Notes: generated by a model from the letters alone, not told the origin. A stretch of DNA of 30,746 nucleotides from JBBKWG01 sp037968835 (GCA_037968835.1 JBBKWG010000004.1:1-30746), one strand, 5' to 3'. Numbered from the stretch's first letter, positions 1 through 8,539 are shown. Program-made: numbers and translations.

Positions 1-27
1 GTTTAACGTCGGACTTCGGAATATCCC

Positions 28-1212
28 ATGACTTCGCCCGACATCGAAATTGCCGTGCTTGGCACGTTGAACGACATTGCGCCCGAGGAATGGGACGCCT
101 GTGCCTGCCCCGAGACCGCCGATGATGGGCGGCCGATTGATCCGTTCACGACGTGGCGATTCCTGAAGGCGCTGGAAGACAGCGGATCGGTTGGCACCGG
201 CACCGGTTGGCAACCGCGTTATCTGGTTGCACGAGACGGCGATGGCGTGGTGGCCGTCGCGCCGCTTTACGCCAAGGGGCACAGCCAGGGCGAGTATATC
301 TTCGATCACAACTGGGCCCACGCCTGGGAACGCGCTGGCGGGCGCTATTATCCGAAATTGCAGATCGCGGTTCCGTTCACTCCGGCGACGGGCCGACGCT
401 TTCTGACCCAACCGGGCGCGGAATCGCGGGGGATGGCGGCGCTGGTTCAGGGGGCGCTGCACCTTGCGACTGAGAACCGCCTGAGTTCGTTCCACGCGAC
501 GTTCTGCACAGAAGACGAAGCGCGGCGCGGGGCCGAGTTGGGATTGCTGCACAGGATCACCCAGCAATATCACTGGACCAATCCGGACTATGCCAGCTTC
601 GACGCCTTTCTTGCGGCGCTGTCATCGCGCAAGCGCAAGACAATCCGCAAGGAACGCGCGACGGCGCAAAGTTTTGGCGGTGACATCATCCGGCTGACAG
701 GCGACGAAATCCTGCCCGAGCATTGGGACGCCTTCTGGCACTTCTATCAGGACACCGGCGCGAGGAAATGGGGGACGCCTTATCTGACGCGGGCGTTCTT
801 TGATTGCGCCCAGCAGACCCTGCGTGACGACTTGCTGTTGGTTTTTGCGATGCGCGAGGGGCGTCCGGTGGCAGGCGCGCTGAATTTCATTGGCCGCGAT
901 ACGCTTTTTGGACGCTATTGGGGGGCGATCGAGCACCACGCCTGCCTGCATTTCGAGGTTTGTTATTATCAGGCCATCGACTATGCGATCGAGCACGGAT
1001 TGCAGCGGGTCGAAGCGGGGGCGCAGGGCGAGCACAAGCTGGCGCGTGGTTATCTGCCGGTGGAGATTCATTCGCTTCACTGGATGGCGGACCCAGGGTT
1101 TTCAAATGCCGTCGCCGATTATCTGGATGCCGAACGCGAGGCGGTCGAGGGTGACATCGAGGTGCTGACCAGTTATGGCCCTTTTCGCAGGATAACCGAG
1201 GAGCCGACATGA
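28..1212 (+). CDS. FemAB-like GNAT-family acyltransferase (DUF482/PF04339 type)
   Basis: A 394-residue soluble protein with no signal peptide or membrane segment. It matches my recollection of the FemAB-like/DUF482 family, a GNAT-fold group seen in many proteobacteria. The family signature is visible as a His/Phe-rich strand near residues 156-160, the QQYHWTN stretch around 179-185, the basic KRKTIRKER block at 202-210, and a C-terminal GAQGEHK...RGYLP segment near 327-342. The substrate is not known; peptidoglycan or aminoacyl transfer is suggested only by the FemAB relationship. The ATG at 28 is used because the N-terminal acidic stretch and following Trp motifs are family-like, although the ribosome site in the 27 bases available is weak. 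Its stop overlaps the next start by four bases (ATGA), so it is the first visible gene of a coupled run with the pterin dehydratase and MscS channel. Confidence 0.9.
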   Translation: MTSPDIEIAVLGTLNDIAPEEWDACACPETADDGRPIDPFTTWRFLKALEDSGSVGTGTGWQPRYLVARDGDGVVAVAPLYAKGHSQGEYIFDHNWAHAWERAGGRYYPKLQIAVPFTPATGRRFLTQPGAESRGMAALVQGALHLATENRLSSFHATFCTEDEARRGAELGLLHRITQQYHWTNPDYASFDAFLAALSSRKRKTIRKERATAQSFGGDIIRLTGDEILPEHWDAFWHFYQDTGARKWGTPYLTRAFFDCAQQTLRDDLLLVFAMREGRPVAGALNFIGRDTLFGRYWGAIEHHACLHFEVCYYQAIDYAIEHGLQRVEAGAQGEHKLARGYLPVEIHSLHWMADPGFSNAVADYLDAEREAVEGDIEVLTSYGPFRRITEEPT

Positions 1213-1502
1213 CCGAGAAATTAACCGCATCAGAGCGCTCGGAATTCATGCCCGCGCTGACGGGGGCCGGATGGCAACTTGTCGACGAACGCGATGCGAT
1301 CCGGAAGTCGTTCGTCTTCAAGAACTTCGTCGAGGCGTTCGGATTCATGACCAAAGTGGCGATTCTGGCCGAAAAGATGAACCATCACCCGGAATGGTCG
1401 AATGTCTACAAAACCGTCGACGTGACTTTGACGACCCATGATGCCGACGGATTGTCGGCGCTCGACGTGAAGTTGGCGAAGAAAATGGATGGCCTGGTCT
1501 GA
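1209..1502 (+). CDS. phhB: 4a-hydroxytetrahydrobiopterin dehydratase (pterin-4a-carbinolamine dehydratase)
   Basis: A 97-residue protein, the usual full length for PCD/DCoH proteins. It dehydrates 4a-hydroxytetrahydropterin to the quinonoid dihydropterin, the recycling step after aromatic amino-acid hydroxylases; in bacteria lacking such hydroxylases it has been linked to molybdopterin-related metabolism. The active-site signature is clear: EKMNHHPEW at residues 55-63 (His59, His60, Trp63) and a later His77 in THDADGLS. The ATG overlaps the acyltransferase stop, and its TGA overlaps the mscS ATG by one base (TGATG), implying translational coupling. No phenylalanine hydroxylase gene is in the window, so the physiological partner is not visible. 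Confidence 0.95.
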   Translation: MTEKLTASERSEFMPALTGAGWQLVDERDAIRKSFVFKNFVEAFGFMTKVAILAEKMNHHPEWSNVYKTVDVTLTTHDADGLSALDVKLAKKMDGLV

Positions 1503-2371
1503 TGGAGACGCTTGAGCAACTCATGAACTTCGAGATCGCTTCCGGTATGACTGTCGGCGATTTTCTGACGCTGGATTTCCTGCTTGGTGTCGTCGGGCAA
1601 GTGACGCTTGCGGCCGTCATTCTGATCGTCGGGTTTTTCGTCGCGGGATGGATAAAACGGCGGATCATGCGTCTGACCGACCGGTCACGCCATTTCGACC
1701 AGACGATGGGCAGTTTCCTTGGAAACCTTGCGCGCTATGCCATCCTTGCCCTGACGATCATCTTCGTCCTGCAGCAGTTCGGCTTTCAGACAGCCTCGCT
1801 GATCGCGCTTCTCGGTGCGGCGGGTCTGGCTATCGGCCTTGCGCTTCAAGGGGTTCTTGGCGGCATTGCGTCGGGCGTCATGCTGGTGGTCTTTCGGCCA
1901 ATCAAGATGGGCGATCTGATTGTGGTGAATGGCGAGATGGGAACCGTTAAGGACATCTCGATCTTCACGACAGAGCTTGCAACGCTCGACAATGTGCAGA
2001 TCATCATCCCGAATACCCAGATCTGGTCGAACACGATCAAGAATTACTCGGTCTACGACACGCGGCGTGCTGAATGGACGTTTGGCGTCAGCTATGGCAC
2101 GAATTTGGCGAAGGCCGAGCAGATCATCCGCGACACGATCATGAGCGATCCGCGATCCAGGGACGAGCCGACGCCGTTTATCCAGGTCAATAATCTCAAT
2201 GACAGCTCGGTCGATTTTCTGGTGCGGGTCTGGGTCAATTCGGCCGATTATTTCGTGTATCAGGCCGATATGAAGCGCGCGGTAAAAGAAGCGTTTGACG
2301 AGGGCGGCATCGACATTCCGTTCCCGACGCAAACGGTTTACGAATACCACCCCGAAGCCGAAACGGCCTAA
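1502..2371 (+). CDS. mscS: Small-conductance mechanosensitive ion channel (MscS family)
   Basis: A 289-residue inner-membrane channel of the compact MscS type, which opens under membrane tension to release solutes on hypo-osmotic shock. Three hydrophobic segments are visible: about residues 28-50, 75-92 and 97-131. The third is the Gly/Ala-rich pore helix (LLGAAGLAIGLALQGVLGG). It is followed by the characteristic FRPIKMGDLI motif at 131-140 and the beta domain starting VNGEMGTVKDI. The C-terminal cytoplasmic domain runs to the end and the length is close to E. coli MscS (286). It is the third gene of the coupled run from position 28 and ends with a four-base convergent overlap with the peroxiredoxin gene on the other strand. 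Confidence 0.96.
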   Translation: METLEQLMNFEIASGMTVGDFLTLDFLLGVVGQVTLAAVILIVGFFVAGWIKRRIMRLTDRSRHFDQTMGSFLGNLARYAILALTIIFVLQQFGFQTASLIALLGAAGLAIGLALQGVLGGIASGVMLVVFRPIKMGDLIVVNGEMGTVKDISIFTTELATLDNVQIIIPNTQIWSNTIKNYSVYDTRRAEWTFGVSYGTNLAKAEQIIRDTIMSDPRSRDEPTPFIQVNNLNDSSVDFLVRVWVNSADYFVYQADMKRAVKEAFDEGGIDIPFPTQTVYEYHPEAETA

Positions 2372-2856
2372 ACCATCTCAAGAAGCGTTTCGCCGGCCGT
2401 CATGACGCAAACGCCGCGTTCCTCTTCGATCTGGAGGATTGTGACGACGCCATCGTCGGCGATCATGGCGCAGCGTCGGCATCTGTCCTTAAAACCGACA
2501 GGCGGAGCGGAATATTCAAGACCGAGGGATTTCGTGAAAGACGAATCCCAGTCCGCGAGCATGGTAATTCCGGCGTCCGTGGCACCTGTCGTTTGGCCCC
2601 AATGCGCCATCACGTGAACGTCGTTGACGGCAAAACAGATAACCTCGTCGATGCCTTTTTCACCGAACTTGTCGATGGTGCGAATGAAGCTTGGCAGGTG
2701 CGCCGAGGTGCAGGTCGACGTGTAGGCGCCGGGCAGTCCGAACAGAACGACCTTCCGCCCGGCCAGCCGCTCGCGCAGATCGACCTCTTCAACCCCGTCT
2801 TCGCCTTTGTGCAGAAGCTTTGCCGAAGGTAGCCTGTCGCCGACTTCAATTACCAT
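2368..2856 (-). CDS. Peroxiredoxin, Prx5-like (redoxin/AhpC-TSA fold)
   Basis: A 162-residue cytoplasmic thiol peroxidase that reduces hydrogen peroxide and organic hydroperoxides with glutathione or thioredoxin as donor. The peroxidatic site PGAYTSTC is at residues 42-49, giving Thr46 and Cys49, the classical Pro-x3-Thr-x2-Cys spacing of the Prx5 family. The conserved Arg sits in DRCRRCAMIADDG near residue 125. Additional cysteines in that segment and near the C-terminus are candidate resolving residues. The start is supported by GGAAAGG a few bases upstream. It is divergent from the ferredoxin reductase across about 80 bp, and both are redox proteins, so a shared control region is plausible. 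Its 3' end overlaps the mscS stop. Confidence 0.95.
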   Translation of the reverse strand: MVIEVGDRLPSAKLLHKGEDGVEEVDLRERLAGRKVVLFGLPGAYTSTCTSAHLPSFIRTIDKFGEKGIDEVICFAVNDVHVMAHWGQTTGATDAGITMLADWDSSFTKSLGLEYSAPPVGFKDRCRRCAMIADDGVVTILQIEEERGVCVMTAGETLLEMV

Positions 2857-2937
2857 CTTTGCGCCTTTCCATGCGTTTGCGTAAGTATTCGGGAACGATA
2901 TAAGTCCTTGGACGAGCCAAGCCAGAAGGATTTGCCG
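2857..2937. promoter_or_regulatory. Divergent intergenic region between peroxiredoxin and ferredoxin reductase
   Basis: These 81 bases must hold the 5' signals of both divergent genes. I see the ribosome sites (GGAAAGG for the minus gene, AGAAGGA at 2923-2929 for the plus gene) but no strong -35/-10 pair or clear operator. It is listed as regulatory by position only. Confidence 0.35.
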
Positions 2938-4146
2938 ATGTCAGGAATTATTGTCGTCGGCGGCGGGCAGGCGGGTGCTTCGCTTGTCGCCAAATTGCGG
3001 GTGCTTGGTTACGAGGGCGAGTTGACATTGATCGGGGCGGAGCCTGTGCCGCCCTACCAACGCCCGCCGCTTTCAAAGGCGTATCTGCTGGGCGAGATGA
3101 GCGAAGAGAGGCTCTATTTGCGACCGGAAAGCTATTACTCCGACCAAGGGATTGCCCTTAGGCTGGGGGTTCCGGTTTCGGACATTGATGCGAGCGCCAA
3201 GACCTTCAGTTGTGGCGGCGAGATCATCGGATACGAACAACTTGCGCTGACGACCGGGTCGATACCGAACCGGCTGCCGACTTCGATCGGGGGCGATCTG
3301 GACGGCGTTTTCACAGTGCGGACCCTTGCTGATGTCGATCAGATGTCGCCACGTTTCAGTCGCGGCGCGCGGGTGCTTGTCGTCGGTGGCGGCTATATCG
3401 GGCTGGAGGCGGCGGCGGTCGCGGCAAAGCTTGGGCTGAACGTGACACTGGTCGAAATGACAGAGCGTATCCTTGGACGGGTTGCCGCGTCGGAAACGGC
3501 GGATGTGATCCGCAGCGAGCATCTGACCCACGGCGTTGAGATCCGGGAAGGTGTTGGCCTTGTTGAACTGCACGGCGACGAGGGCCGGGTGATTTCGGCG
3601 AGCCTGACGGACGCAAGCAAGATCGACGTGGATTTCGTCATCGTGGGTGCCGGTATCCGTCCCGACACACGGCTTGCCGTTGCCGCCAGGATCGACTGTG
3701 ACAACGGTATTGCGGTGGATGTTTTGGGGCGAACGTCGGTCAAGGATGTGTGGGCTGCCGGGGATTGCGCGTCGTTTCCGCTTGGCGATCAGCGGCTTCG
3801 GCTGGAGAGCGTCGGGCACGCCATCGACCACGCCGAAACGGTTGCCGCCAACATGCTGGGGGCCGAAATATCCTATGTTCCGCAGCCCTGGTTCTGGTCG
3901 GATCAGTATGATCTGAAATTGCAGATTGCGGGTCTCAGCACTGGTTACGACAGCATCATTTCGCGAAAAATCGGCGACGGGCGGAGCCACTGGTACTTTG
4001 CGGGTGACAAGCTGATTGCCGTCGATGCCATCAACGCGCCGCGCGACTACATGGTCGGCAAGCGATTGATAGAGATGGGAAAATCCCCGGATACAGCCGA
4101 AATTTCCGATCCCGAGACCAACCTCAAGGCGCTTTTGAAGGCGTGA
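2938..4146 (+). CDS. FAD-dependent ferredoxin reductase (rhodocoxin/putidaredoxin-reductase type)
   Basis: A 402-residue pyridine-nucleotide/FAD oxidoreductase that would pass electrons from NAD(P)H to a [2Fe-2S] ferredoxin, often feeding cytochrome P450 or ring hydroxylases. Two Rossmann motifs are seen: the FAD site VVGGGQAG at residues 6-13 and the NAD site VLVVGGGYIGLEAA near 143-156. The second FAD motif is VWAAGDCA near 270. YQRPPLSK near the N-terminus is typical of this family. I chose the ATG at 2938, which has AGAAGGA eight bases upstream and puts the glycine-rich loop at the N-terminus; a TTG start at 2908 would add ten residues. No ferredoxin or oxygenase gene is in the window, so the partner is unknown. 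Its TGA overlaps the GTG of rsmD. Confidence 0.93.
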   Translation: MSGIIVVGGGQAGASLVAKLRVLGYEGELTLIGAEPVPPYQRPPLSKAYLLGEMSEERLYLRPESYYSDQGIALRLGVPVSDIDASAKTFSCGGEIIGYEQLALTTGSIPNRLPTSIGGDLDGVFTVRTLADVDQMSPRFSRGARVLVVGGGYIGLEAAAVAAKLGLNVTLVEMTERILGRVAASETADVIRSEHLTHGVEIREGVGLVELHGDEGRVISASLTDASKIDVDFVIVGAGIRPDTRLAVAARIDCDNGIAVDVLGRTSVKDVWAAGDCASFPLGDQRLRLESVGHAIDHAETVAANMLGAEISYVPQPWFWSDQYDLKLQIAGLSTGYDSIISRKIGDGRSHWYFAGDKLIAVDAINAPRDYMVGKRLIEMGKSPDTAEISDPETNLKALLKA

Positions 4147-4718
4147 GGATCATAGCCGGAAGATTGCGCGGGATGGCGCTGGCATCGGTCGGGAAAGGCG
4201 ATTCCGCCGCGCATCTCAGACCGACATCGGACCGGGTGCGCGAAAGCATCTTCAACTTGCTGGCGCATGGGAATTATGGCGACCCGATTTCCGACGCGGT
4301 CGTGCTCGATTTGTTTGCCGGCACCGGGGCATTGGGCCTGGAGGCGTTGAGCCGAGGCGCGCGACACGTCACGTTTGTGGAAAGCGGACGGATCGCGGGC
4401 CGAATCCTGGCCGCCAACATCGCGAAAGCGAAAGGCGAGGGAGTGACGCGGGTCGTCGGGCTGGATGCGACACGGTTGGCGGCAAATTCCGCGGATGCCG
4501 CAACGCTCGCCTTTCTTGATCCTCCTTACGGAAAAGATTTGGGTGCATCGGCCTTGAAATCTGCGTTGGCCGGTGGGTGGATCGCCGATCAGGCGGTTGT
4601 GGTTTGGGAGGAGGCGTCGCCGCAGCAGGTTCCGGAAGGATTTGTGCTGTTGGACAGACGCCGGTATGGCGAAACGCATCTTACCATTATCGGCCGCTTG
4701 TCCGGCGTGATTTCTTAG
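4143..4718 (+). CDS. rsmD: 16S rRNA (guanine(966)-N2)-methyltransferase
   Basis: A 191-residue SAM-dependent methyltransferase that methylates G966 in helix 31 of 16S rRNA during 30S assembly. The family N-terminus MRIIAGRLRG is present, then RPTSDRVRESIFN at 26-38, motif I LDLFAGTGALGLEALSRGA at about 55-73, and the catalytic DPPYG at 126-130. Length is normal for the family. The start is GTG, overlapping the preceding TGA (GTGA), so translation is probably coupled to the ferredoxin reductase. Confidence 0.97.
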   Translation: MRIIAGRLRGMALASVGKGDSAAHLRPTSDRVRESIFNLLAHGNYGDPISDAVVLDLFAGTGALGLEALSRGARHVTFVESGRIAGRILAANIAKAKGEGVTRVVGLDATRLAANSADAATLAFLDPPYGKDLGASALKSALAGGWIADQAVVVWEEASPQQVPEGFVLLDRRRYGETHLTIIGRLSGVIS

Positions 4719-4741
4719 CGGTTTTGGCGTAGAATCTGGCG

Positions 4742-4921
4742 ATGAGCACTGTCGATGACTGGATCGGGCTATCGGTGTCGCGTGAGGCGAAACCGGGAAA
4801 TGCGCCCAAAGACAACTGGCCGCTGATGGGCGATATTTTGTCCCATCGGGCGGGGGTGCCCGAACATCTCATTCAATGGCGGCGCGCCGAAGGGGATGCA
4901 GATCCCAAGCCGAGGCCCTGA
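4742..4921 (+). CDS. Small hypothetical protein, 59 aa
   Basis: An open frame of 60 codons including the stop, beginning MSTVDDWIGLS and ending in a Pro-rich DPKPRP tail. It lies 23 bases after rsmD on the same strand and stops three bases before the convergent fdhF stop. The composition is protein-like (three Trp, acidic N-terminus, an HRAGVPEHLIQWRR helix-like segment) and the position fits a third gene of the preceding operon. I do not recognise the family. It does not look like FdsD, the small subunit sometimes found with formate dehydrogenases. No strong ribosome site is seen upstream, so it could be spurious. Confidence 0.5.
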   Translation: MSTVDDWIGLSVSREAKPGNAPKDNWPLMGDILSHRAGVPEHLIQWRRAEGDADPKPRP

Positions 4922-4924
4922 GAC

Positions 4925-7690
4925 CTATTCCGCTGCAATCGACGCGTCGATAGCCTCGACCTTGACGGCTGCGAACTTGAATTCCGGTATTTTCCCGTAG
5001 GGGTCGAGCGCCGGGTTGGTCAGGACGTTCGCCGCAGCCTCGACAAAGGCAAAAGGCACGAAAACCATATCCTCGGCTATGGCCCGATCCGCACGGGCCA
5101 TAAGCTCGATTGAACCGCGACGCGTGGTCAGGCGGACGCGGCCACCGGGCGGGACGCCGAGGTGGCGGAGCGTTTTCGGATTGAGCGAGCAGTTCGCCTC
5201 GGGCTCTACGGCGTCGAGCACTTTCGAGCGGCGGGTCATCGAGCCGGTGTGCCAATGTTCGAGTTGCCGGCCGGTGGTCAGGATCATCGGGTAATCGGCA
5301 TCGGGTATCTCGTCCGGCGCGATGACGCTGGCGGGAGTGAATTTGGCGCGGCCATCACGACGCGGGAAGCCGTCGCCAAAAACGATTGCCTGCCCCGGAT
5401 CTTGCGGTGAAAGCGAGGGATAGGTCACCGCGTTTTCGCGCATCAACCGGTCCCAGGTGATGTTTTCGAGCGACCGCATGTTGCGCTTCATTTCGCCGAA
5501 AACCTCAGAGGGGTGGGTGTAATTCCAGTCAAGGCCGCACCGCTTCGCGAGTTCGGTCGTGATCCACCAGTCTTCGCGGGCTTCACCCGGAGGCAACAGC
5601 GCGGGTCGGCCCATCTGGACCTGGCGGTTGGTGTTGGTGACGGTGCCGGTCTTTTCGGCGAAGGCGGACGCAGGCAAGATCACATCGGCGTAGTTCGCGG
5701 TTTCGGTCAGAAAAATATCCTGAACGACGAGGTGATCGAGCTTGGCCAGCGCATCGCGGGCGTGATCGACGTCCGGATCGGACATCGCCGGATTCTCTCC
5801 GAGAATATACATCGCCTTGATGTCGCCGTCGTGGACGGCATCCATGATCTCGGTCACGGTCAGGCCCTTTTCGGCACTGAAATCGCCCGAGCCCCAGACC
5901 TCGGTAAACGCCGAGCGCACGCCGTCGTCGGTGACGCTTTGGTAGTCAGGCAGGAACATGGGCACGAGACCGGCATCGGACGCGCCCTGCACGTTGTTCT
6001 GACCGCGCAACGGGTGCAGGCCGGTTCCGGGTCGTCCGACATGGCCGCACATCAGCGCCAGCGAGATCAGGCACCGCGAGTTGTCGGTGCCGTGGATGTG
6101 CTGGCTGATGCCCATCCCCCAGAAGATCATGCCCGCCCTTGCAGTCGCGAATTCGCGGGCCACGGCGCGGAGCGTTTCGGCGGGAATGCCGCAGATGTCC
6201 TGCATCTTCTCGGGCGCGAAATCCTTCAGATGGGCTTTTTCGGCCTCCCAGTTTTCAGTGTAGGCGTCGATGTATTGCTGATCGTAAAGACCCTCTTGCA
6301 CGATTGTCGCCATGATCGCGTTCAGCATCGCCACGTCGGCGCCCGGACGGAATTGAAGCATGTGGGTCGCATAACGGCGCAGTCCGACGCCGCGCGGGTC
6401 CATCACGATCAGCTTGCCGCCGCGCTTGGTGAACTGCTTGAAATAGGTTGCCGCCACGGGGTGGTTTTCGACCGGGTTCGCTCCGATCACGATGGCAACG
6501 TCGGAGTGCTTAATCTCGTTGAAGGTCGCCGTGACGGCACCGCTGCCGACGTTTTCCATAAGGGCCGCGACCGACGAAGCGTGGCACAGCCGCGTGCAGT
6601 GATCGACGTTGGTGTGGCCAAAGCCCTGACGGATCAGTTTCTGAAACAGGTAGGCTTCCTCGTTGGTGCATTTTGCGCTGCCGAAGCCGGCAACTTCGCG
6701 ACCGCGTCCCTTGAGGCCATTCGCCGCGAAATCGAGCGCCTCTTCCCATGTGGCTTCCCGGAAATGGGTTTGCCAGTTGCCGGGATCGACGTTCAAACCC
6801 TTGGCTGGCGCGTCGGTGCGTCGGATCAATGGTTTGGTCAGCCTGTGATCGTGGTGGATGTAGTCGAAGCCGAACCGGCCCTTGACGCACAGGCGGCCCT
6901 CGTTTGCGGGGCCATTGATGCCATCGACATATTTCACGCGGCCGTCTTTGACTTTCAGCGAAATCTGGCAGCCGACGCCGCAGAAGGGGCAGACGCTTTC
7001 GACCTCGGAATCGTAATCGGCGCTGTCGCCTACTTGTGATGTGTCCAGAACGTTGGCAGGCATCAGGGCACCTGTCGGGCAGGCCTGAACGCACTCGCCG
7101 CAGGCAACGCAGGTCGAGGCGCCCATCGGATCGTCGATATCGAATACCGGGAAGGTGGCGTGACCACGGCCCGCCATTCCGATGACGTCGTTGACCTGAA
7201 CTTCACGGCAGGCGCGGACGCAGAGATTGCATTGGATGCAGGCGTCGAGGTTGACGGACATCGCGACGTGACTGCTGTCGAGCAGCGGCACATGCTGTTT
7301 TTCGAACGCGGGAAACCGGCTGGTGGCCACATCCTGCCCATCCGCCATAGCCCAGAAATGACTGGATATGTCGTGGGCGCTTTCGCGGGCGGGCTGATCG
7401 GCGACGAGCAACTCCATCACCATCGCGCGGGCTTTGGTTTCGCGCGCGCCCTGACTTGATACGTTCATGCCCGCGCTTGGCTCGCGGATACACGACGCAG
7501 CCAGCACGCGTTCGCCGTCAATCGCGACCATGCACGCACGACAGTTGCCGTCAGCGCGATATCCGGGCGCGTCCTTGTGGCAGAGATGCGGAATCGTCGT
7601 GCCTAGTCGCTTGGCGACTGCCCAGATGGTCTCGCCCTTGCTGGCCTCGACTTCTTTGCCGTCCAGCGTGAAGCGGATATTTTCGGACAT
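4925..7690 (-). CDS. fdhF: Formate dehydrogenase alpha (catalytic, molybdopterin) subunit
   Basis: A 921-residue molybdopterin oxidoreductase that oxidises formate to CO2. Domains in order: an N-terminal [2Fe-2S] ferredoxin domain (Cys37, 50, 53, 67); two [4Fe-4S] ferredoxin motifs (Cys151/154/157/161 and Cys194/197/200/204); a further [4Fe-4S] at the start of the Mo domain (Cys234/237/241/268); then the bis-MGD domain with HCTRLCH, where Cys369 is the likely Mo ligand instead of selenocysteine, followed by His370. A C-terminal molybdopterin dinucleotide-binding domain completes the protein. The NuoG-like His/Cys cluster expected after the first domain in FdsA is not visible: the segment around residues 100-115 has no cysteine. 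The start has GGGAGAA upstream. No beta, gamma, delta or FdhD gene lies next to it, so its diaphorase partner must be elsewhere. Confidence 0.95.
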   Translation of the reverse strand: MSENIRFTLDGKEVEASKGETIWAVAKRLGTTIPHLCHKDAPGYRADGNCRACMVAIDGERVLAASCIREPSAGMNVSSQGARETKARAMVMELLVADQPARESAHDISSHFWAMADGQDVATSRFPAFEKQHVPLLDSSHVAMSVNLDACIQCNLCVRACREVQVNDVIGMAGRGHATFPVFDIDDPMGASTCVACGECVQACPTGALMPANVLDTSQVGDSADYDSEVESVCPFCGVGCQISLKVKDGRVKYVDGINGPANEGRLCVKGRFGFDYIHHDHRLTKPLIRRTDAPAKGLNVDPGNWQTHFREATWEEALDFAANGLKGRGREVAGFGSAKCTNEEAYLFQKLIRQGFGHTNVDHCTRLCHASSVAALMENVGSGAVTATFNEIKHSDVAIVIGANPVENHPVAATYFKQFTKRGGKLIVMDPRGVGLRRYATHMLQFRPGADVAMLNAIMATIVQEGLYDQQYIDAYTENWEAEKAHLKDFAPEKMQDICGIPAETLRAVAREFATARAGMIFWGMGISQHIHGTDNSRCLISLALMCGHVGRPGTGLHPLRGQNNVQGASDAGLVPMFLPDYQSVTDDGVRSAFTEVWGSGDFSAEKGLTVTEIMDAVHDGDIKAMYILGENPAMSDPDVDHARDALAKLDHLVVQDIFLTETANYADVILPASAFAEKTGTVTNTNRQVQMGRPALLPPGEAREDWWITTELAKRCGLDWNYTHPSEVFGEMKRNMRSLENITWDRLMRENAVTYPSLSPQDPGQAIVFGDGFPRRDGRAKFTPASVIAPDEIPDADYPMILTTGRQLEHWHTGSMTRRSKVLDAVEPEANCSLNPKTLRHLGVPPGGRVRLTTRRGSIELMARADRAIAEDMVFVPFAFVEAAANVLTNPALDPYGKIPEFKFAAVKVEAIDASIAAE

Positions 7691-7921
7691 GGTGCGTTCT
7701 CCCGGATCTCAAGCGAAGTGTAGACCACGCGCGTTGCGGGCGAAACGTCTCAGACGCGACACTCGCTGAGCATTTCCCGGCGCAACTTTTTTCATACTGG
7801 GGCGAACGATTGATTTTGGTATTCCGACCGCGAATTCGCTAAGCCGGATACATTCAGGACTGCTCCGAAGGGAAAGCCGCGAACATCGTGCCACGAGCAA
7901 GCCTACTAAGGAGAGGTTGAC
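7691..7921. promoter_or_regulatory. Divergent intergenic region between fdhF and the GST gene
   Basis: This 231-bp stretch should contain both promoters. A perfect 11-bp palindrome CGTCT-C-AGACG is at 7746-7756, in the likely 5' region of fdhF, and a good AAGGAGAGG ribosome site precedes the GST ATG. I do not see a convincing -35/-10 pair for either gene. The palindrome could be an operator, but short palindromes of this size arise by chance. Confidence 0.3.
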
Positions 7922-8539
7922 ATGCTGAAACTATATTGGGCGCCCAACACTATTTCCATCGCGGTGGCAATCACATTGAACGAAGGCGGGGTGCACTACG
8001 AAAATGTGCGCATCGACTTTGCGAGCGGTGAGCAGACTAAAGCTGCATTTAGATCGCTCAACCCCAAGGGACGCGTGCCGGCGCTTGCGACGCCAGAAGG
8101 CATTCTGACCGAGGCCGGGGCGATCCTTGAGTATCTGGCTGCGACCGCAGTTCCGGGGCTGGTCCCGAACGATCCGCTTCATGCTGCCCGAATGCGGGAG
8201 GTCATGTATTACATCGCATCGACGATGCATCCCAATCACGCCCACAAAATGCGGAGTGCGCGCTGGGCGGATTCCGAAAGTTCCTGGGCGGACATGCGGG
8301 CGAAAGTGCCAGAAACGATGTCTGCGTCTTGCGAATATTTTGAGGAAATATTGCAGTTGCCGTTCCTATTCGGTGACCATCTGACGCTCGCCGATCCCTA
8401 TTTCTACGTCGTCACCTGCTGGTTGAAGGGCGATGGTGTCGAGATTGGAAACTTCCCCAGGATCGCAGCTTTCAAGGCGGCGATGGAGCAACGTCCTGCG
8501 GTGCAATGCGCTTGGAGTGAGGGAATGCTGAAAGGCTAA
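7922..8539 (+). CDS. Glutathione S-transferase family protein
   Basis: A 205-residue cytosolic protein with the two-domain GST layout. The thioredoxin-like N-terminal domain carries the cis-proline segment LNPKGRVPAL near residues 50-59 and LTEAGAILEYLA around 66-77, where most members have Glu-Ser; here the pair reads Glu-Ala. The C-terminal helical domain includes FLFGDHLTLADPYFYV, the N-capping/hydrophobic staple region typical of GSTs. The catalytic residue near the N-terminus is uncertain (Tyr5, Thr10 and Ser12 are candidates). The substrate cannot be inferred. The start is well supported by AAGGAGAGG. It faces the GTPase block convergently with about 40 bp between stops. Confidence 0.93.
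   Translation: MLKLYWAPNTISIAVAITLNEGGVHYENVRIDFASGEQTKAAFRSLNPKGRVPALATPEGILTEAGAILEYLAATAVPGLVPNDPLHAARMREVMYYIASTMHPNHAHKMRSARWADSESSWADMRAKVPETMSASCEYFEEILQLPFLFGDHLTLADPYFYVVTCWLKGDGVEIGNFPRIAAFKAAMEQRPAVQCAWSEGMLKG

Noticed and set aside
1..27. End of an upstream gene (GTT TAA near the left edge)
   Set aside because: Too short to tell a stop codon from chance.
5513..7039. 508-codon open frame on the plus strand opposite fdhF
   Set aside because: It lies wholly inside the strongly supported formate dehydrogenase gene on the other strand, has no recognisable motif, and its His/Asp/Val-rich composition is typical of the antisense of GC-rich genes.
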